DNA from: Nitzschia sp. DOCU1 | Lineage: Eukaryota > Bacillariophyta > Bacillariophyceae > Bacillariales > Bacillariaceae | Direction: 5' to 3' | Length of the DNA: 64,000 nt | Assembly (NCBI GenBank): GCA_951394045.1 | Contig: OX595993.1 | Coordinates: 1,054,001-1,118,000 of the forward strand | Shown here: positions 41,832-53,205 of the stretch, piece after piece | Layout of the letters: every line of letters begins with the position of its first letter | Numbering within the stretch: position 1 is the first letter of the stretch | Translations under genes and position numbers: made by a program | The notes under the pieces: model-generated | The model's database searches: none | The model's input: the letters and a program-made list of their open reading frames with translations, nothing else | What the model was told of the DNA's origin: nothing

Positions 41832-42914
41832 ATGAATCTTTCCGAAGAACAACCACTCCGTGGCGTTTCTCCGTCTTCCTTCCCAAAGGTCATTGCAGAA
41901 AACGGCACACCTGCAGATAGCAAGTCGGTTGAAATTGCTGCTGAAACCACCCCTGATCAAACCATGGAGTTATCCACGGTCGAAAGGCCTCGTGCTGATG
42001 ACGAGGACAACCACGAGGACGAGCAGGAACTCAAGAATCGCAGACGCAGTCGCTATATTCGATACGCCGTGGGACTCTTTCTCTTGGCTTTCTTGGCCTT
42101 TGTGATTGCGGATTCTCAAACAAACTCCTACATCAAGACTGGTATGAACAGTTTTTTGCAATGGGTCGAAGCGAATCCCGGAGGAGGCGTGTTGGTGTTT
42201 ATGCTGGTCATCTTTTGTACGACACTCCTCTTTATTCCGGGCATTATTTTGACGTTTGGAAGTGGCTATGTCTTTGCCAATGCTTTTGGACTGGGTGTGG
42301 GTGTCTTGTTGGGAACGATTGCCGTTTTTATTGGGGCAAGTGCCGGGGCGATAGTCTCCTTCTTGCTGGGCCGCTTTTTGCTGCGAGATTGTGTTGCGGG
42401 TTTGACTCAAAAGTTCAAACTCTTTGAAGCTCTCGACAAGGCCATGGAAGAAAAGGGATTTCGAATCATGTTGTTGCTGCGATTATCACCAGTCATTTTC
42501 GCATCTCCCTATCTCAATTATGGAGCAGGAGGTATGGCCATTTCCTTTTGGGCCTATGTATTGTCGCTGTTTGCTATTTTGCCGGGGGCGGTCATGTTTG
42601 TCTTTTTGGGAGCAAGCGCGGGAAGTCTCGCGGATAGTTCAGGAGGAGGAAACTCCCAAACTACCACGATTGTTCTCGTGGTAGGAATTGTGTTTAGCGT
42701 CTTTGCCGTTGCATTGACCACGTACTATGCTCGAGTAGAGTTGCGAAAAGTAACCGCGGCTGCTGCCGCAGAGAATAACTACCAACAGGAAGAGAGCACT
42801 GCTGCTGCGGATAACAACGTTGTTGTGGACGAAGAAATGGGACAAACCAGTGGAGTTACTGCTGGAAACGAAACAGGCATTGCTATGGGATCTACCGACG
42901 CGCCTCATTCCTAG
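41832..42914 (+). CDS. TVP38/TMEM64 (VTT domain) membrane protein, 360 residues
   Basis: A single exon from ATG 41832. An acidic cytosolic N-terminus (about 1-75) precedes a helix RYAVGLFLLAFLAFVIADS. The VTT domain follows: GGGVLVFMLVIFCTTLLFIP with the re-entrant GIILTFGSGYVFANAFGLG motif, GASAGAIVSFLLGRFLLRD, FRIMLLLRLSPVIFASPYLN with the conserved R-x-SP, and AISFWAYVLSLFAILPGAVM. A last helix and an acidic tail close it. VTT/DedA-superfamily proteins of the Golgi and ER (TVP38, VMP1, TMEM41B) scramble lipids or support membrane traffic. The Golgi or ER location here is inferred. Confidence 0.9.
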   Translation: MNLSEEQPLRGVSPSSFPKVIAENGTPADSKSVEIAAETTPDQTMELSTVERPRADDEDNHEDEQELKNRRRSRYIRYAVGLFLLAFLAFVIADSQTNSYIKTGMNSFLQWVEANPGGGVLVFMLVIFCTTLLFIPGIILTFGSGYVFANAFGLGVGVLLGTIAVFIGASAGAIVSFLLGRFLLRDCVAGLTQKFKLFEALDKAMEEKGFRIMLLLRLSPVIFASPYLNYGAGGMAISFWAYVLSLFAILPGAVMFVFLGASAGSLADSSGGGNSQTTTIVLVVGIVFSVFAVALTTYYARVELRKVTAAAAAENNYQQEESTAAADNNVVVDEEMGQTSGVTAGNETGIAMGSTDAPHS

Positions 42915-43242
42915 TGGTAGCTACCGGGTGACAGCGTACCTCTGCTCCCCCCAACAGAGGGCAAGAGGTGCGGAAGGTTCCTGCAGACATGAAACGGCAA
43001 AGTATGTGCATTCTTGCGGGATTACCATAACCACGCACGAAACAAAATGATCCCTCGAGGACTTCCACAAGTTGCCGTTGGGCTTGTTTCAGCTTCTCGC
43101 GCGGGAGCCGAATCTCGAATCTCATCATTTCAGAGGCAGCATTTACACGGCGGCACCCGCAACGGCTAGTGTAGGAGGAAACACCAATGATTGCAAGACC
43201 TCATCGTCTATAGTTTTGCACACAAGCTACGACGAGCTAACC

Positions 43243-44745
43243 ATGTCGTCTAACGATTTATGTACCTTTCGGGCGCTGTTTGGTGCCAGGACCAGCGGGC
43301 CGAGGGCTCTCGATACCTTTGTCGAAGTCATCAAAACGAATCGTCGATTAGGACACGAACATGGTTGGCTCCGTCAACAATGCCCTAGCAATGCTGAGCT
43401 TGCGTTTGTGTACCTTCGTGCGGTCCTGGCGTCACGTTTGATGGAAGATGAAGATCTGGAAGATGCGTTGAAAGTAGCTTGGGGATATGATGACTTGTCT
43501 TTTCGCCCTCAAGATGTATTTCCTTCGACGCTGGAGCTACCGCCACCTAAAGATGCACTGGAAGACATGGAACGTGATCCTATTGCTTATATTCAAAAGA
43601 TTCTTGCAGATACTCGAACTGAATCGGGTTGGCTGCGCAAAGAACTATTCCCAAATGCTGAAAAAAAGTCCATGCAGGAATCTGAAAAGCGCATGATCCG
43701 ACTACAAGCTTGTCTCTTGGTGGGTCTCGGGACGGCACCGACACTACTCCAGAACCAGTGGGGGCTAACCAAGTTTATGTTTCATTTGATTCTGGTCGAT
43801 GTAATGGGCATGTTTTGCAAGCCCATTGTAGTACCGACGCTGGAGTCGGCCGCCTTTACCCCACCAGCCATTTCCAAGCGTCGAAGGCCCAATACGCCTA
43901 TTGGCTACATGACTAGGCTTTTTGTGCAGGGCGACCCAAAGACGGTAACAACTCCCAAGGACTTGAAGACGACAGGTGATGCCCCCGAATTGGAAACGGA
44001 CCCATCCGGGCAGTCTTTGACTTCCTCTCCCGCCGATCACGAAGCTGCCTATTATATTATCGAGGACCCCGAGCCACTCTATGCCTCTATGGACTTGGCT
44101 GGAGGCAAGACCCCACAATCCATGTTACGAAAGACTGTCGCTAGCGTGCTGACTCCCTTCCGCAAAATCAAGGATAGTACTAAAACTGGTCGGGAAAGCA
44201 GCATTGACTCGCTCCAAATATCAGCAATGGACATTTCTCGCCTCAACGAAATGGCAACACCCATGTCTACGGAATGTGCCGATGACGGTGTGTCGATCGA
44301 AGTGGCCTATGATGACGGTGGGGACGAGGTACCACCCGTTTCTCGTACTCGAGTGTTACGTATCGATCTGGACAAATTGATTACATCGTCTTCTGCTGAT
44401 GATATCGAAGTTGTCAAACAGCGAGATGGTATTCTTTTACAATTGAAAGACTTGCAACGATCCGTCAAGAAAAAGGACAAAGGTTGCCATCGACTGGAAT
44501 TCCAGATTGGCAGTCAAACAGTCACTTTCTGCCAAGTGATCAAGTCCTCCACTCATCGCAACTTTGAACAAAATGCCGAATCTCATGGGTGGCTCGACAG
44601 CATTCTCAAAGCTTCGGTTGGCAACGGCAACGCCGACGATGGCGCCAAGTATTTGTTGTCGTTCTTGGGTGAGCGGTATCCTGAGCCGCTAGCAGTAGCC
44701 GCCGAGAATATTGGATTTATGCGAGTCGTTGGACCGGAAGTATAG
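43243..44745 (+). CDS. Hypothetical protein, 500 residues
   Basis: The first ATG of the frame is at 43243 (MSSNDLCTFRALFGARTSGP); codons upstream are open but ATG-free. The first 250 residues contain two similar W-L-R segments (HEHGWLRQQCPSNAELAFVY and ESGWLRKELFPNAEKKSMQE), suggesting a duplicated helical unit, then a hydrophobic stretch (NQWGLTKFMFHLILVDVMGM). The C-terminal part is Asp/Ser-rich and ends with a globular-looking segment (ILLQLKDLQRSVKKKDKGCH). No known domain is recognised. Function unknown. Confidence 0.72.
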   Translation: MSSNDLCTFRALFGARTSGPRALDTFVEVIKTNRRLGHEHGWLRQQCPSNAELAFVYLRAVLASRLMEDEDLEDALKVAWGYDDLSFRPQDVFPSTLELPPPKDALEDMERDPIAYIQKILADTRTESGWLRKELFPNAEKKSMQESEKRMIRLQACLLVGLGTAPTLLQNQWGLTKFMFHLILVDVMGMFCKPIVVPTLESAAFTPPAISKRRRPNTPIGYMTRLFVQGDPKTVTTPKDLKTTGDAPELETDPSGQSLTSSPADHEAAYYIIEDPEPLYASMDLAGGKTPQSMLRKTVASVLTPFRKIKDSTKTGRESSIDSLQISAMDISRLNEMATPMSTECADDGVSIEVAYDDGGDEVPPVSRTRVLRIDLDKLITSSSADDIEVVKQRDGILLQLKDLQRSVKKKDKGCHRLEFQIGSQTVTFCQVIKSSTHRNFEQNAESHGWLDSILKASVGNGNADDGAKYLLSFLGERYPEPLAVAAENIGFMRVVGPEV

Positions 44746-45365
44746 ATCCGGTAGAAGGAGAAAGAGTAGATTGTTCCGCGTATAAGGTCATTATTTCACT
44801 GTCCACTCTGGTCTGCCGTCGTTTCGGCTTGTTTGGCACCGTCATCACCCATCAAAATGCTTCGATGGATTCTTCTCCAAATGAGCGAGAAGAACAAAAA
44901 GACGGGCGACGGCGATGGCGTAAAAAAGACAGGAGGTGGTACCGCCTTGCGATTCCGAACTCTTTTCGTGTCGACGCAGTCCCTCTCTGTGGTACAATCG
45001 TGTCCTAAGGTGTGTCGCATTAGAGTCATTTTGTTAATTAAGGGAGGCCACGTCGGATTAACGAAGCGACTTTCGCCCCGAGCCGAACTTCTCTTGCTTG
45101 GCTGACAGCTTTTTCGAACTCTCGCATACGAATTCCGATTCAGAATTTTCTTTCGCTTTCTTGCCTGCAGGTTTCATCGCAACTCCAACTGCTATTTCTC
45201 GTCATTCCGATGGCCAACCTTCCCACTTTCGACGATTCTCTTCTTTCCCAACCTTTTTCCTTGTTTCTAACCGTAGCCATAGAAATAATCGCTGATAGAC
45301 CCATCACTTTGTCGGGCACAGCCATTGTAACATAATTTGACTGTATAACACACATCATCCTTATC
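44746..45365. promoter_or_regulatory. Upstream region of the isochorismatase-fold gene; start of the duplicated unit
   Basis: Similarity to the region upstream of the second hydrolase copy begins near 45105 (GATTCAGAATTT block at 45138 against 51194). No gene is supported. The 3' part should hold the promoter of the gene at 45366. Confidence 0.4.
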
Positions 45366-46386
45366 ATGCCATCATCATCAGCAAGTCTAACGACAACAAG
45401 CAGTCCTTTGGAAGGCTCTCGAAAAAAGAGGAGCTACTCAGAATTGAAAATTACAGGCCCTCCTTTGTACAATCAAGGAGAACTTTCCTCTGATGAGCAA
45501 GTCGAGTTTTCTGCTCCTACTCCACCGCCATTAGATGCCAGCCGTACCGCTTTGTTAATTGTGGACGTTCAGCCTGGTAAGCAACATGTGTCTATCGTCT
45601 ACTTCTTTCATTGGTTTTCTGGAATCTCAACGTGTCATCATTGGTGTCATTCCATTGTTCCTATCAGAATATTGGAGCGAATGCCCAGCGGTTCGCAAGG
45701 ACTTTCCACATTTCCCAGAACGCATTTCTTCGCTCGTCGAACACTGCCGTGCCCAACAAACCAAATGTATATGGGTACGGGCCGACTATTCCTTTGACAA
45801 GAGTCCTTGGTTGCAACAGTTTGCTCGTCTCCATCAGGGTCGCATCCCTCCGATTGTAGAGCCCAACTCGAAATGGGAAGACTTTGCCATGCCGGCTGCC
45901 GATGAATTTGTCATGACCAAGACGAGTTGGAGTTCGACATCTGATACAAAACTATTGAATGTCTTGAGAGAAGCAAACATTGATACGGTTCTAGTATGTG
46001 GTTTGATCACCAGTGTGTGTGTTCAGCATTCGGCGTTTGGCATTTTCGAAGCGGGCTTTCGTACCATTTTGGTGACGGATGCCTGTGCGGATCGTGGCAA
46101 GGCACGACATGAAGCAGCATTGGCTCTATATGGAGACTACATGTATGAACTGCAAACGGTAAAGTCAGTTCAAAACGAGCTCATGTCGTCGTCGTCAACA
46201 TCAGCATCATCCGAAGTGGAAGTCTTGAAAGCGTCGAGTGGCGTCAAAGTCTCGGGTAGCAGTACAAGCCTGGCCACCATGGGAACGACTCGTCTATCGG
46301 ATGACGAAGAGAGTGTGACGGAAGATCGTGACGAGTCACAGGAAGAACGAAAAGAATTTGTAAAGTTTGTCATTGGAGGATACTAA
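45366..46386 (+). CDS. Isochorismatase-fold cysteine hydrolase, 309 residues
   Basis: Exon 1 is 45366-45576 and exon 2 is 45668-46386 (91-bp GT-AG intron, phase 1). The spliced product reads LLIVDVQPEYWSECPAVRKD across the junction. The isochorismatase-family triad is visible: Asp67 in LLIVDVQ, Lys155 in FVMTKTSWSS and Cys188 in GLITSVCVQHSAF, followed by FRTILVTDACADRGKARHEA. Related enzymes hydrolyse isochorismate, nicotinamide, N-carbamoyl compounds or biuret; the substrate here cannot be told. About 65 polar residues precede the domain and a Ser-rich acidic tail of about 90 residues follows (EERKEFVKFVIGGY end). It is the intact member of a duplicated pair. Confidence 0.88.
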
Positions 46387-47071
46387 TGCGCCACAGAAGG
46401 AAATTTGCGGCTGGGGGCATTGTAGGCGGCGCATAGAACTTGTATTATGTTGCGGTGTAAATTGACCAGTAAAAGACCGCCACAGCCATTCAGCAGAAAG
46501 ACCGATCATCAACAACATCTTTCACAAACAAGACCATTGTAGAGAAGCATAAATCACATCAAACAGTAGATTATCAATCAACGATTACTTCTTCGCATTG
46601 CCAGTCTGACCCTGAGCAGTACTACTAGCAGGCAATGCAACTCAGTAGAAACGACGGAAACTTTTCAACTATCAACAGATCCAACCTACTAGCTACAACC
46701 AGAGAGAACACTTGAGGCCCGGCCCGGTCGACATCCCGACATCCTACTAGTACCAGTGGCATTCCCTGAAGTACTAGATCGACGAGAAGACCACCTGCCA
46801 TATGTATTAACAATTTCCGAATCCTAGTGAGCTGGAACTATCACATGGTGTTGATTCTGTAGTTCTCATCGTTGACGCAGTCCCACTTCCTCTTCTTCTT
46901 TCATTTGCATCGGAAGGGGAGGACGTGAGGGTGGCAGTTGGGTCGTCGTCGTTGGCGGCGCGGGTTTCTGCTCTACCAGGATCGGAAGGGACGGAAGAGC
47001 ACGAACCACGTTTCATCATGTGGTTCGCATACACGAAAAGGGGACGATGATCGCGGACACATCACTTGTGA

Positions 47072-47079
47072 TGACGTCA
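47072..47079. promoter_or_regulatory. CRE-type palindrome TGACGTCA in unit A
   Basis: A perfect palindrome conserved at the matching position of unit B (53426-53433), where it lies about 290 bp upstream of the RibD-like ATG. In unit A the helicase block now separates it from the RibD stub. Confidence 0.35.
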
Positions 47080-47116
47080 TCTGGGATTCTGTGAATCACG
47101 GTTTGGCGTTGAACGT

Positions 47117-50100
47117 ATCCGAGGCTGTCCAGCTCGCCAGAATAGGAGGGGTTTGGGGAGGGACCCCCTTGGTTCATTTTTTAGATCGCATTTCAAATTT
47201 TTATATAGCCTTCCCTAAACAGAAAAAAATATCACCGTTTTTACGATTATCAAATACAATATGTGTATGGTGGGCTTGCTCTCCTGCCATCCTCGCAGTA
47301 CTTACAAACCGAGCACGTGCGCGTCTGTCTACTTAGAAGAAGAACGCGACCCCCCTGTCACAATTCTTGACATACGACGTGATTGGGTTGGACATAGGAC
47401 TTGCATTCAGACAGGTATACCGATGAATAAAAACCGTTGTTGGGACACGTGGATTGGCGCACAGGTCATTCCTAATAACCTACGCAATTACAATGCCTAC
47501 TATGCCGCATGTATTGTACAGTGAAAAATCCGCTCGTTACACTTTAGTAAACTATATGTTGCACAAATTGTGCATGTACTCAATCATGTGGCACAAGCAG
47601 CTGCATTAGTTATTATCTTCTGGCAACTCAGTAGCTAGGCATGCAATCTGTTCTTCTCCAAGATCGGTCGACAAAATTGAAGCACGAAATGATTCCATCA
47701 TCGCAAGGTATTGCTCGGATGGTGCAAAAGAAATATCGTCAGGAAGCGCAGATACCAAGAATATTCCTGCCAGCGTGCGTACTCTTGACAATACCACGTA
47801 TGCCCAGTTACGGGTCTTGCACCATTCCACCACTACCAAATTATCAACTGATTTCCCTTGCAATTTGTGCACTGTGGTTGCGTAGTTCAAAACGCAAGAA
47901 AGGTGTCGGAGGTCCATCTGTTGGTTAGAGCGACCAGTAGAGCTCATTTCTTTTGGGCAAGGAAAGTTTACGGTCACAGGTTTTGTCGTCGGAAAAATTT
48001 TAAACTGCCCCACAAATGCTGGCGCATGCATTGTGTCGTAGCGCAACACGATGTGATCAACGTCTTTGATATCCACTGTGTTGACCCACCGCCCATGAAC
48101 TTTCATTGGAACCATTCTTGCATGTTGTTTTGTTACCACTCGAACAAATTGGGCACAAGTCCCATTTGCTATCCCGTGTGTCACATCAAAGTTTTCGCTC
48201 ATCATCAATTCGCATCCTTGGAACAGGGCAAGAAAAGGATCCACCTTGTATGTTCTTGTACTTGCATCAGCATCTGAGCAGAATTCCCACAAATCTTTGA
48301 GATGGACATCGCTCACTATGCCCTTTGTGACAGTCCACTTTCCGGAACTCCGAATGATCACAGCACCCTCTGGAATAGGCTGCGCACGGTCAGCACAATG
48401 AAACTTTCGTAAATATGTCCGCACCACACTTGCATTGATTTCTGCACGTTTGCGGTTAGTATGTACAGCATAACGTGCCGTGAGGTTCTGTGGAACAGTC
48501 AAATTGTTGTCGTATATCTCGCGTGTCCGTAATAATTTGCGCAGGTCCGAATCATTGCCATCTCGCGCTTGCGCCATTGCGAGTCCAAAAACTGGATCAT
48601 CCTTGTAGCGATGCATACCATCAAGCTCGACCATGTGGGTAAGGCATAGGTGCCAAAGGGGACTAGGACCACCATGAAATATGGGTTCACCGCCAATTCC
48701 ATCCAATTGGCAGAAGTCACCCAGAAAAAGGATGGGAATTTTTCCATATGGCAAATGGGGGCTTTCTGTCAGCCTTTGCAAACGCTTACTCAGTTGTTTT
48801 AATGTACTTTGTGTTGCAAAGGAGATTTCATCCACAACATTTAACCTTGTGTCGAGGAATTCCAGCCTGTCGCTATCAACAAATCTTCTTTTCATCAAAC
48901 CAAACTGGCGGCAGGTAGTATCACCAGTTATCGCCGTGGCAGCAGACCCAGTAATGGCACTGAGTCGGATGGTGTTGGCTGTGAATTGATGGCCAAGGTG
49001 CCCACTGAATGCACGCGCATAGGCCATGAGAGATTCCAAAATCCTTGCTGTGCTCAACCATTATAATTAGCAACAAAACTTGATGGTGTACATTCTGCCC
49101 AGTAATAATCAACTTACACTTTCCAGCCCCACCTGGTCCAGTAACAAACATCGCAAGTGGGTTCCCTTTTTGTCGCCATGTCTGCGCCAATTCTTCTAGA
49201 CGAAGTTTCTCACGAAAATGACCAGGCCCCGTTGCTCCAGCATAAAATGACAAGATGTAAGATGCTGCCAATATTTCGATATAGCCCATCGTTGGATCGG
49301 GCGGCGTAATTTTCTTCCACACCCTATAGGCAGACACAACGGCAATTTTTCTCTGATCGACTCCATTTGCCTGCAAATTCTGCTCAACCACTTTAATCTG
49401 TGGTATGATGAGCTTGTGGATCATCAGGACAGACAACGTCTGTAGGGCCCTGCAATTCTCTCCGGAGGAGCAGCGGAAATCCTCCCGGCGTTTGCTGGCG
49501 TTTTCTTCGCAAAGAAAATATCGTTCAGCATCGTCTCCTTCGAATGGTCGCACAAGCTGCACAATCTAGTAAGATCACCCGCAGACTGCAGATTGCCCAG
49601 TAGAATCCATCCGAAATGGCGCAGCAAAGTTCTTTCTTGCTTGCTGACTAAATACCTAAACAATTCGCGACTGTTGCACAATGGGCGGGTTAGAATACAT
49701 TCCTGTTGCCTGCACATTCTTTCTTCCATTATCACTTACACTTCGGTCTTGACTCCTTTAGAATTAATATTACACAACGACACATACAGAAGCAACAGCA
49801 ACGTGCGTGCTCCATGAGAATCCTTGTTTTCATCCAGATCCCCTTCTAAAATAAAATCATCCCACCCTCCAGGAAACAATTCTCCATTCAGCTTGTAACC
49901 AGATTCAAAAACGCCTTTCATCGATACATCCACGTTCGATAACTGTTCTGCAATCAAACCCTGAAGCCCATGGTATATCACCTCGCAAGGTTCACCGTCC
50001 TTATTTTCTAGAACAAAGACTTTAGATGTGTTAGTTCCACTTCTGCTTTTTCAATTCCAACCTTTTCTACTTACTCATCCATATCTTTGCTGCACGAGTC

Positions 50101-50892
50101 ATTTCTTTCGACCCAAACGCTTCCACTTCTTCCCCCGCACCAAGGCAATCCAAACCCCAGATATTCATTTTCTGCACGCCAGCTAGATTCCCACGTTCAT
50201 CATCGTTCCAACTCGGAAACTTGGCATAGTCCTGAAAGTCTTGGCTGCGCGCCTGCCTAATGTCATTGAAAAACATAGGGTACATGTTTGCAGCTCCATG
50301 GTCAAAAGCACTCACGCTGAGTTGCGAATTGTAAACTTCAATGGCTTCCGCCAAGAGCTTTTTTGCGCGTCTTTCGTTCCTATCGATTTCTCCTGCGCCA
50401 TCCATTGCAGCTGCGCCGGCGTTCATGCTACTACCTCCTCCCTCCCCAATTCCTAACTCCTTCATTTCAGCAAAGAAATCTTCCGCCACGAACTGTGCCG
50501 ATGCCTTCTTAGCCACCGTCTTCTTAGCAGTTTGTCGAGACATTCTTACTTCTTTTTGCGTAATACGGTCTTGGCTTCCTGTTGTATTCGTGCGCTGAAC
50601 AATTCACGGTCAAGACACCAGCGCAATTTACCCTGCGCAATCTTCTACCAAGCGTCGTCGATCGTTGCGCCAGACACCTCTTCGCCATACGCAGAAGACA
50701 CCCCATCCCATCGCTGGCATGTGCTTTCGCCAACGTCATTCTATTGCGGTTTTTTTAATTAGAGAAGGACTTTTTCCGACATTTCTTCCTATCTTTTCGC
50801 CATTGTTCTTATCTACGTTCGTATTGGCATCTTCTTCCGACTCCGATCCCTCCGGCCAAAGCCGAGCCTACCTACTTCAGTACTGTACTGTA
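47117..50892. mobile_element. 3.8-kb helicase-bearing block present in unit A but absent from unit B
   Basis: Unit B reads GTTGAACGT directly into GTGTCATGCGTCCGCTTC. In unit A the same flanks (GTTGAACGT ending at 47116 and TGTCATGCGTCC from 50893) are separated by 3,776 bp. The block contains one gene, a PIF1-family helicase on the minus strand, with flanking non-coding DNA. No terminal inverted repeats, convincing target duplication or Helitron TC...CTRR ends were found. A small palindrome (CAGTACTG) lies close to the right end. Insertion of a helicase-carrying element is the simplest reading; deletion from unit B is the alternative. Confidence 0.55.
47606..50543 (-). CDS. PIF1-family DNA helicase, five exons, about 875 residues
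   Basis: Exons (minus) 50543-50075, 50007-49740, 49670-49554, 49449-49118 and 49047-47606 join in frame. The third exon's borders are the least certain. The Walker A motif GPGGAGKSRILESL appears only after splicing exons 4 and 5. Walker B-like VVDEIS, LFLGDFCQLDGIGGEP, and the C-terminal NYATTVHKLQGKSVDNLVVV with WAYVVLSRVRTLAGIFLV are PIF1/RecD signatures (superfamily 1B, 5'-3' helicases). Exons 1-2 encode an unfamiliar N-terminal region (NMYPMFFNDIRQARSQDF; FPGGWDDFILEGDLDENKDS). No HUH replication initiator or OTU domain is seen. Such helicases occur as multicopy, mobile-like genes in diatoms. The frame appears intact. Confidence 0.78.
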
Positions 50893-51099
50893 TGTCATGC
50901 GTCCGCTTCAACCCAGCAGCTCGCCACCTTGACACCCCCGCCAAATCTTTTTTCGTGACATCAGCCCCTGTTTTTCTCATTATCCATCCCATCATCAACG
51001 TTGGTTTTGATTCCATTGCCGAACTCTACAAGAAACAAAGATCCCAAGCAACTGGGTTGTGATCTGGCTTATTGTTTGATTCTTGATTGATCTCTCACC

Positions 51100-51163
51100 A
51101 TGAGATTCCTATGCCGTTGGCGTACTGGCAACAACTTCGGTAGTCACTGGTTTTGTGCCACCA
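51100..51163 (+). pseudogene. 5' stub of the RibD-like gene, truncated and frameshifted
   Basis: From about 50893 the sequence matches the promoter and first codons of the RibD-like gene at 53719 (same ATGAGATTC start, GCCGTTGGCGTACTGGC, TTCGGTAGTCACTGGTTTTG). A 2-bp deletion shortly after the ATG shifts the frame. The match stops near 51163, where sequence like that upstream of the hydrolase gene begins. This is the duplication junction. Confidence 0.8.
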
Positions 51164-51570
51164 GATTTTTCCAACTCTGTTTTACGAATCCCGATTCAGA
51201 ATTTCATTCGCGAGATTTCGATGATCGCCACTCCAACTGCTGTCTCGCTATTTATTCCGAACTCAACCTTCCCACTTTGGTTGCTTCTCTTCTTTCTTGT
51301 TCTTCGCAAACCCGTCTTGTTGCTGTCTCTAGAGCCATCAAAAATTATTGGATAAGACCCATGACTTTAGAGGTCATAGCCGAGTATCATAGTTTGACTG
51401 GAGTAAGTCTTTTCATTCCGAAGCCAACCTCCTTCACCACTTTCGTTTGTTCTCTAACTTGTCTTGTTGCTCCTACCCATTGAAAATTATCGGATAGACC
51501 CGTTACTCGTTTGTGACAGCCATACCATCATAATTTGACAGGTGTTGCATACACACGTCAAGTTATTGTC

Positions 51571-52597
51571 ATGCCATCAGCAGCAGCAAGTCTAACGACA
51601 ACAACAACGGGTTTTTGGGAAGGCTCCCGAAAAAAGAGGAGCTAATCAGAATTGAAAATTACAGGCCCTCCTTTGTACAATCATGGAGAGTTTTCCTCCG
51701 ATGATCAGGTGGAGTATTCACTTTCGCTCGCTCCACCGCCATTGAATTCCAGCCGTACCGCTTTGTTAATTGTGGACGTTCAGCCTGGTAAGCAACATGT
51801 GTCTATTGTCTTCTCCTCTCATTGGTTTTCTGGAATCTCAACGTGTCATCATTGATGTCATTCCATTGTTCCTATCAGAATATTGGAGCGAATGCCCAGC
51901 GGTGCGCAAGGACTTTCCACATTTCCCAGAACGCATTTCTTCGCTCGTCGAACACTGCCGTGCCCAACCAACCAAATGTATATGGGTACGAGCCGACTAT
52001 TCCTTTGACAAGAGTCCTTGGTTGCAACAGTTTGCTCGTCTCCATCAGGGTCGCATCCCTCCGATTGTAGAGCCCAACTCGAAATGGGAAGACTTTGCCA
52101 TGCCGGCTGCCAATGAATTTGTCATGACCAAGACGAGTTGGAATTCGACATCTGATACAAAACTATTGAATGTCTTGAGAGAAGCAAACATTGATACGGT
52201 TCTAGTATGTGGTTTGATCACCAGTGTTTGTGTGCACCATTCGGCTTTCGGCATTTTCGAAGCGGGCTTTCGTACCATTTTGGTGACGGATGCCTGTGCG
52301 GATCGTGGCAAGACACGACATGAAGCAGCATTGGCTCTATATGGAGACTACATGTATGAACTGCAAACGGTAAAGTCAGTGCAAAACGAGCTCATGTCGT
52401 CGTCGTCAACATCAACATCATCCGAAGTGGAAGTCTTGAAAGCGTCGAGTGGCGTCAAAGTCTCGGGTAGCAGCACAAGCCTGGCCACCATGGGAACGAC
52501 TCGTCTATCGGATGATGAAGAGAGCGTGACGGAAGATCGTGACGAGTCACAGGAAGAACGAAAAGAATTTGTAAAGTTTGTCATTGGAGGATACTAA
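51571..52597 (+). pseudogene. Isochorismatase-fold hydrolase, second copy with a nonsense codon
   Basis: This copy is nearly identical to 45366-46386 with the same intron (exon 1 51571-51787, exon 2 51879-52597). Exon 1 carries TAA at 51643-51645 where the intact copy has TAC (Tyr), at codon 25. No later in-frame ATG precedes the catalytic Asp, so a normal product is unlikely. Everything after the stop is open and keeps the Asp, Lys and Cys triad (CVHHSAFG instead of CVQHSAFG). Decay is therefore very recent, or the copy starts from a non-AUG or alternative exon. Confidence 0.82.
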
Positions 52598-52869
52598 TGT
52601 GCCACTGAAGGAAATTTCAGGCTTGGGGCATTGTAGGCGGCGCATAGAACTTGTATTATGTTGCGGTGTAAATTGACCATTAAAAGCCATTCAGCAGAAA
52701 GACCGATTGTCAACAACATCTTTCACAAACAAGACCATTATAGAGAAGCATAAATCACATCAAACAGTAGATTACCCATCAGCGATTACTTCTTCGCATT
52801 GCCAGTTTGACCCTGAGCAGTACTACTAGCAGGCAATGCAACTCAGTTGAAACGACGAAACCTTTTCAA

Positions 52870-53205
52870 CTATCAACAAATCCACCCTACTAGCTACGAC
52901 CAGAGAGAACACTTAAGGCCCACCCCGCTAGCATTCCCTGACGTACTAGATCGAGAAGACCACCTGCCATATATATTAACAATTTCCGAATCCTAGTGAG
53001 CTGGCACTATCACATGGTGTTGACTATCAACAAATCCAACCTACTAGCTACAACCAGAGAGAACATTTGAGGCCCGCCCCGGTCGACATCCTACTAGTAC
53101 CAGTGGCGTTCCCTGAAGTAGTACTAGATCGAGAAGACCACCTGCCATATATATTAGTAACAATTTCCGAATCCTAGTGAGCTGGAACTATCATATGGTG
53201 TCGAC
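52870..53205. repeat. Tandem direct repeat in the 3' region of unit B
   Basis: Copies at 52870-53023 and 53024-53205 both start CTATCAACAAATCC and share AGAGAGAACA, AGAAGACCACCTGCCATAT and TTTCCGAATCCTAGTGAGC. Unit A has one copy (46665-46860), so the second arose after, or was lost from, the duplication. Confidence 0.8.

Larger units (their letters stand above)
45105..51163 (+). repeat. Segmental direct duplication, unit A
   Basis: Unit A starts upstream of the intact hydrolase gene and ends inside a copied 5' end of the RibD-like gene. It matches unit B (51163 to about 53785) along the hydrolase gene, its 3' region and the RibD 5' region. The only large difference is the block 47117-50892, present only here. 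Confidence 0.82.

Noticed and set aside
46807..47034. Minus-strand frame similar to one at 53154-53414
   Set aside because: Similarity comes from the segmental duplication; the frames differ by indels and neither has domain-like content.
47117..50892. Canonical Helitron
   Set aside because: No HUH/Rep domain and no clear TC start with CTRR end; only the helicase and block boundaries support mobility.
51100..51483. 127-codon plus-strand frame starting with the RibD-like ATG
   Set aside because: It is a chance fusion across the duplication junction after a 2-bp frameshift.
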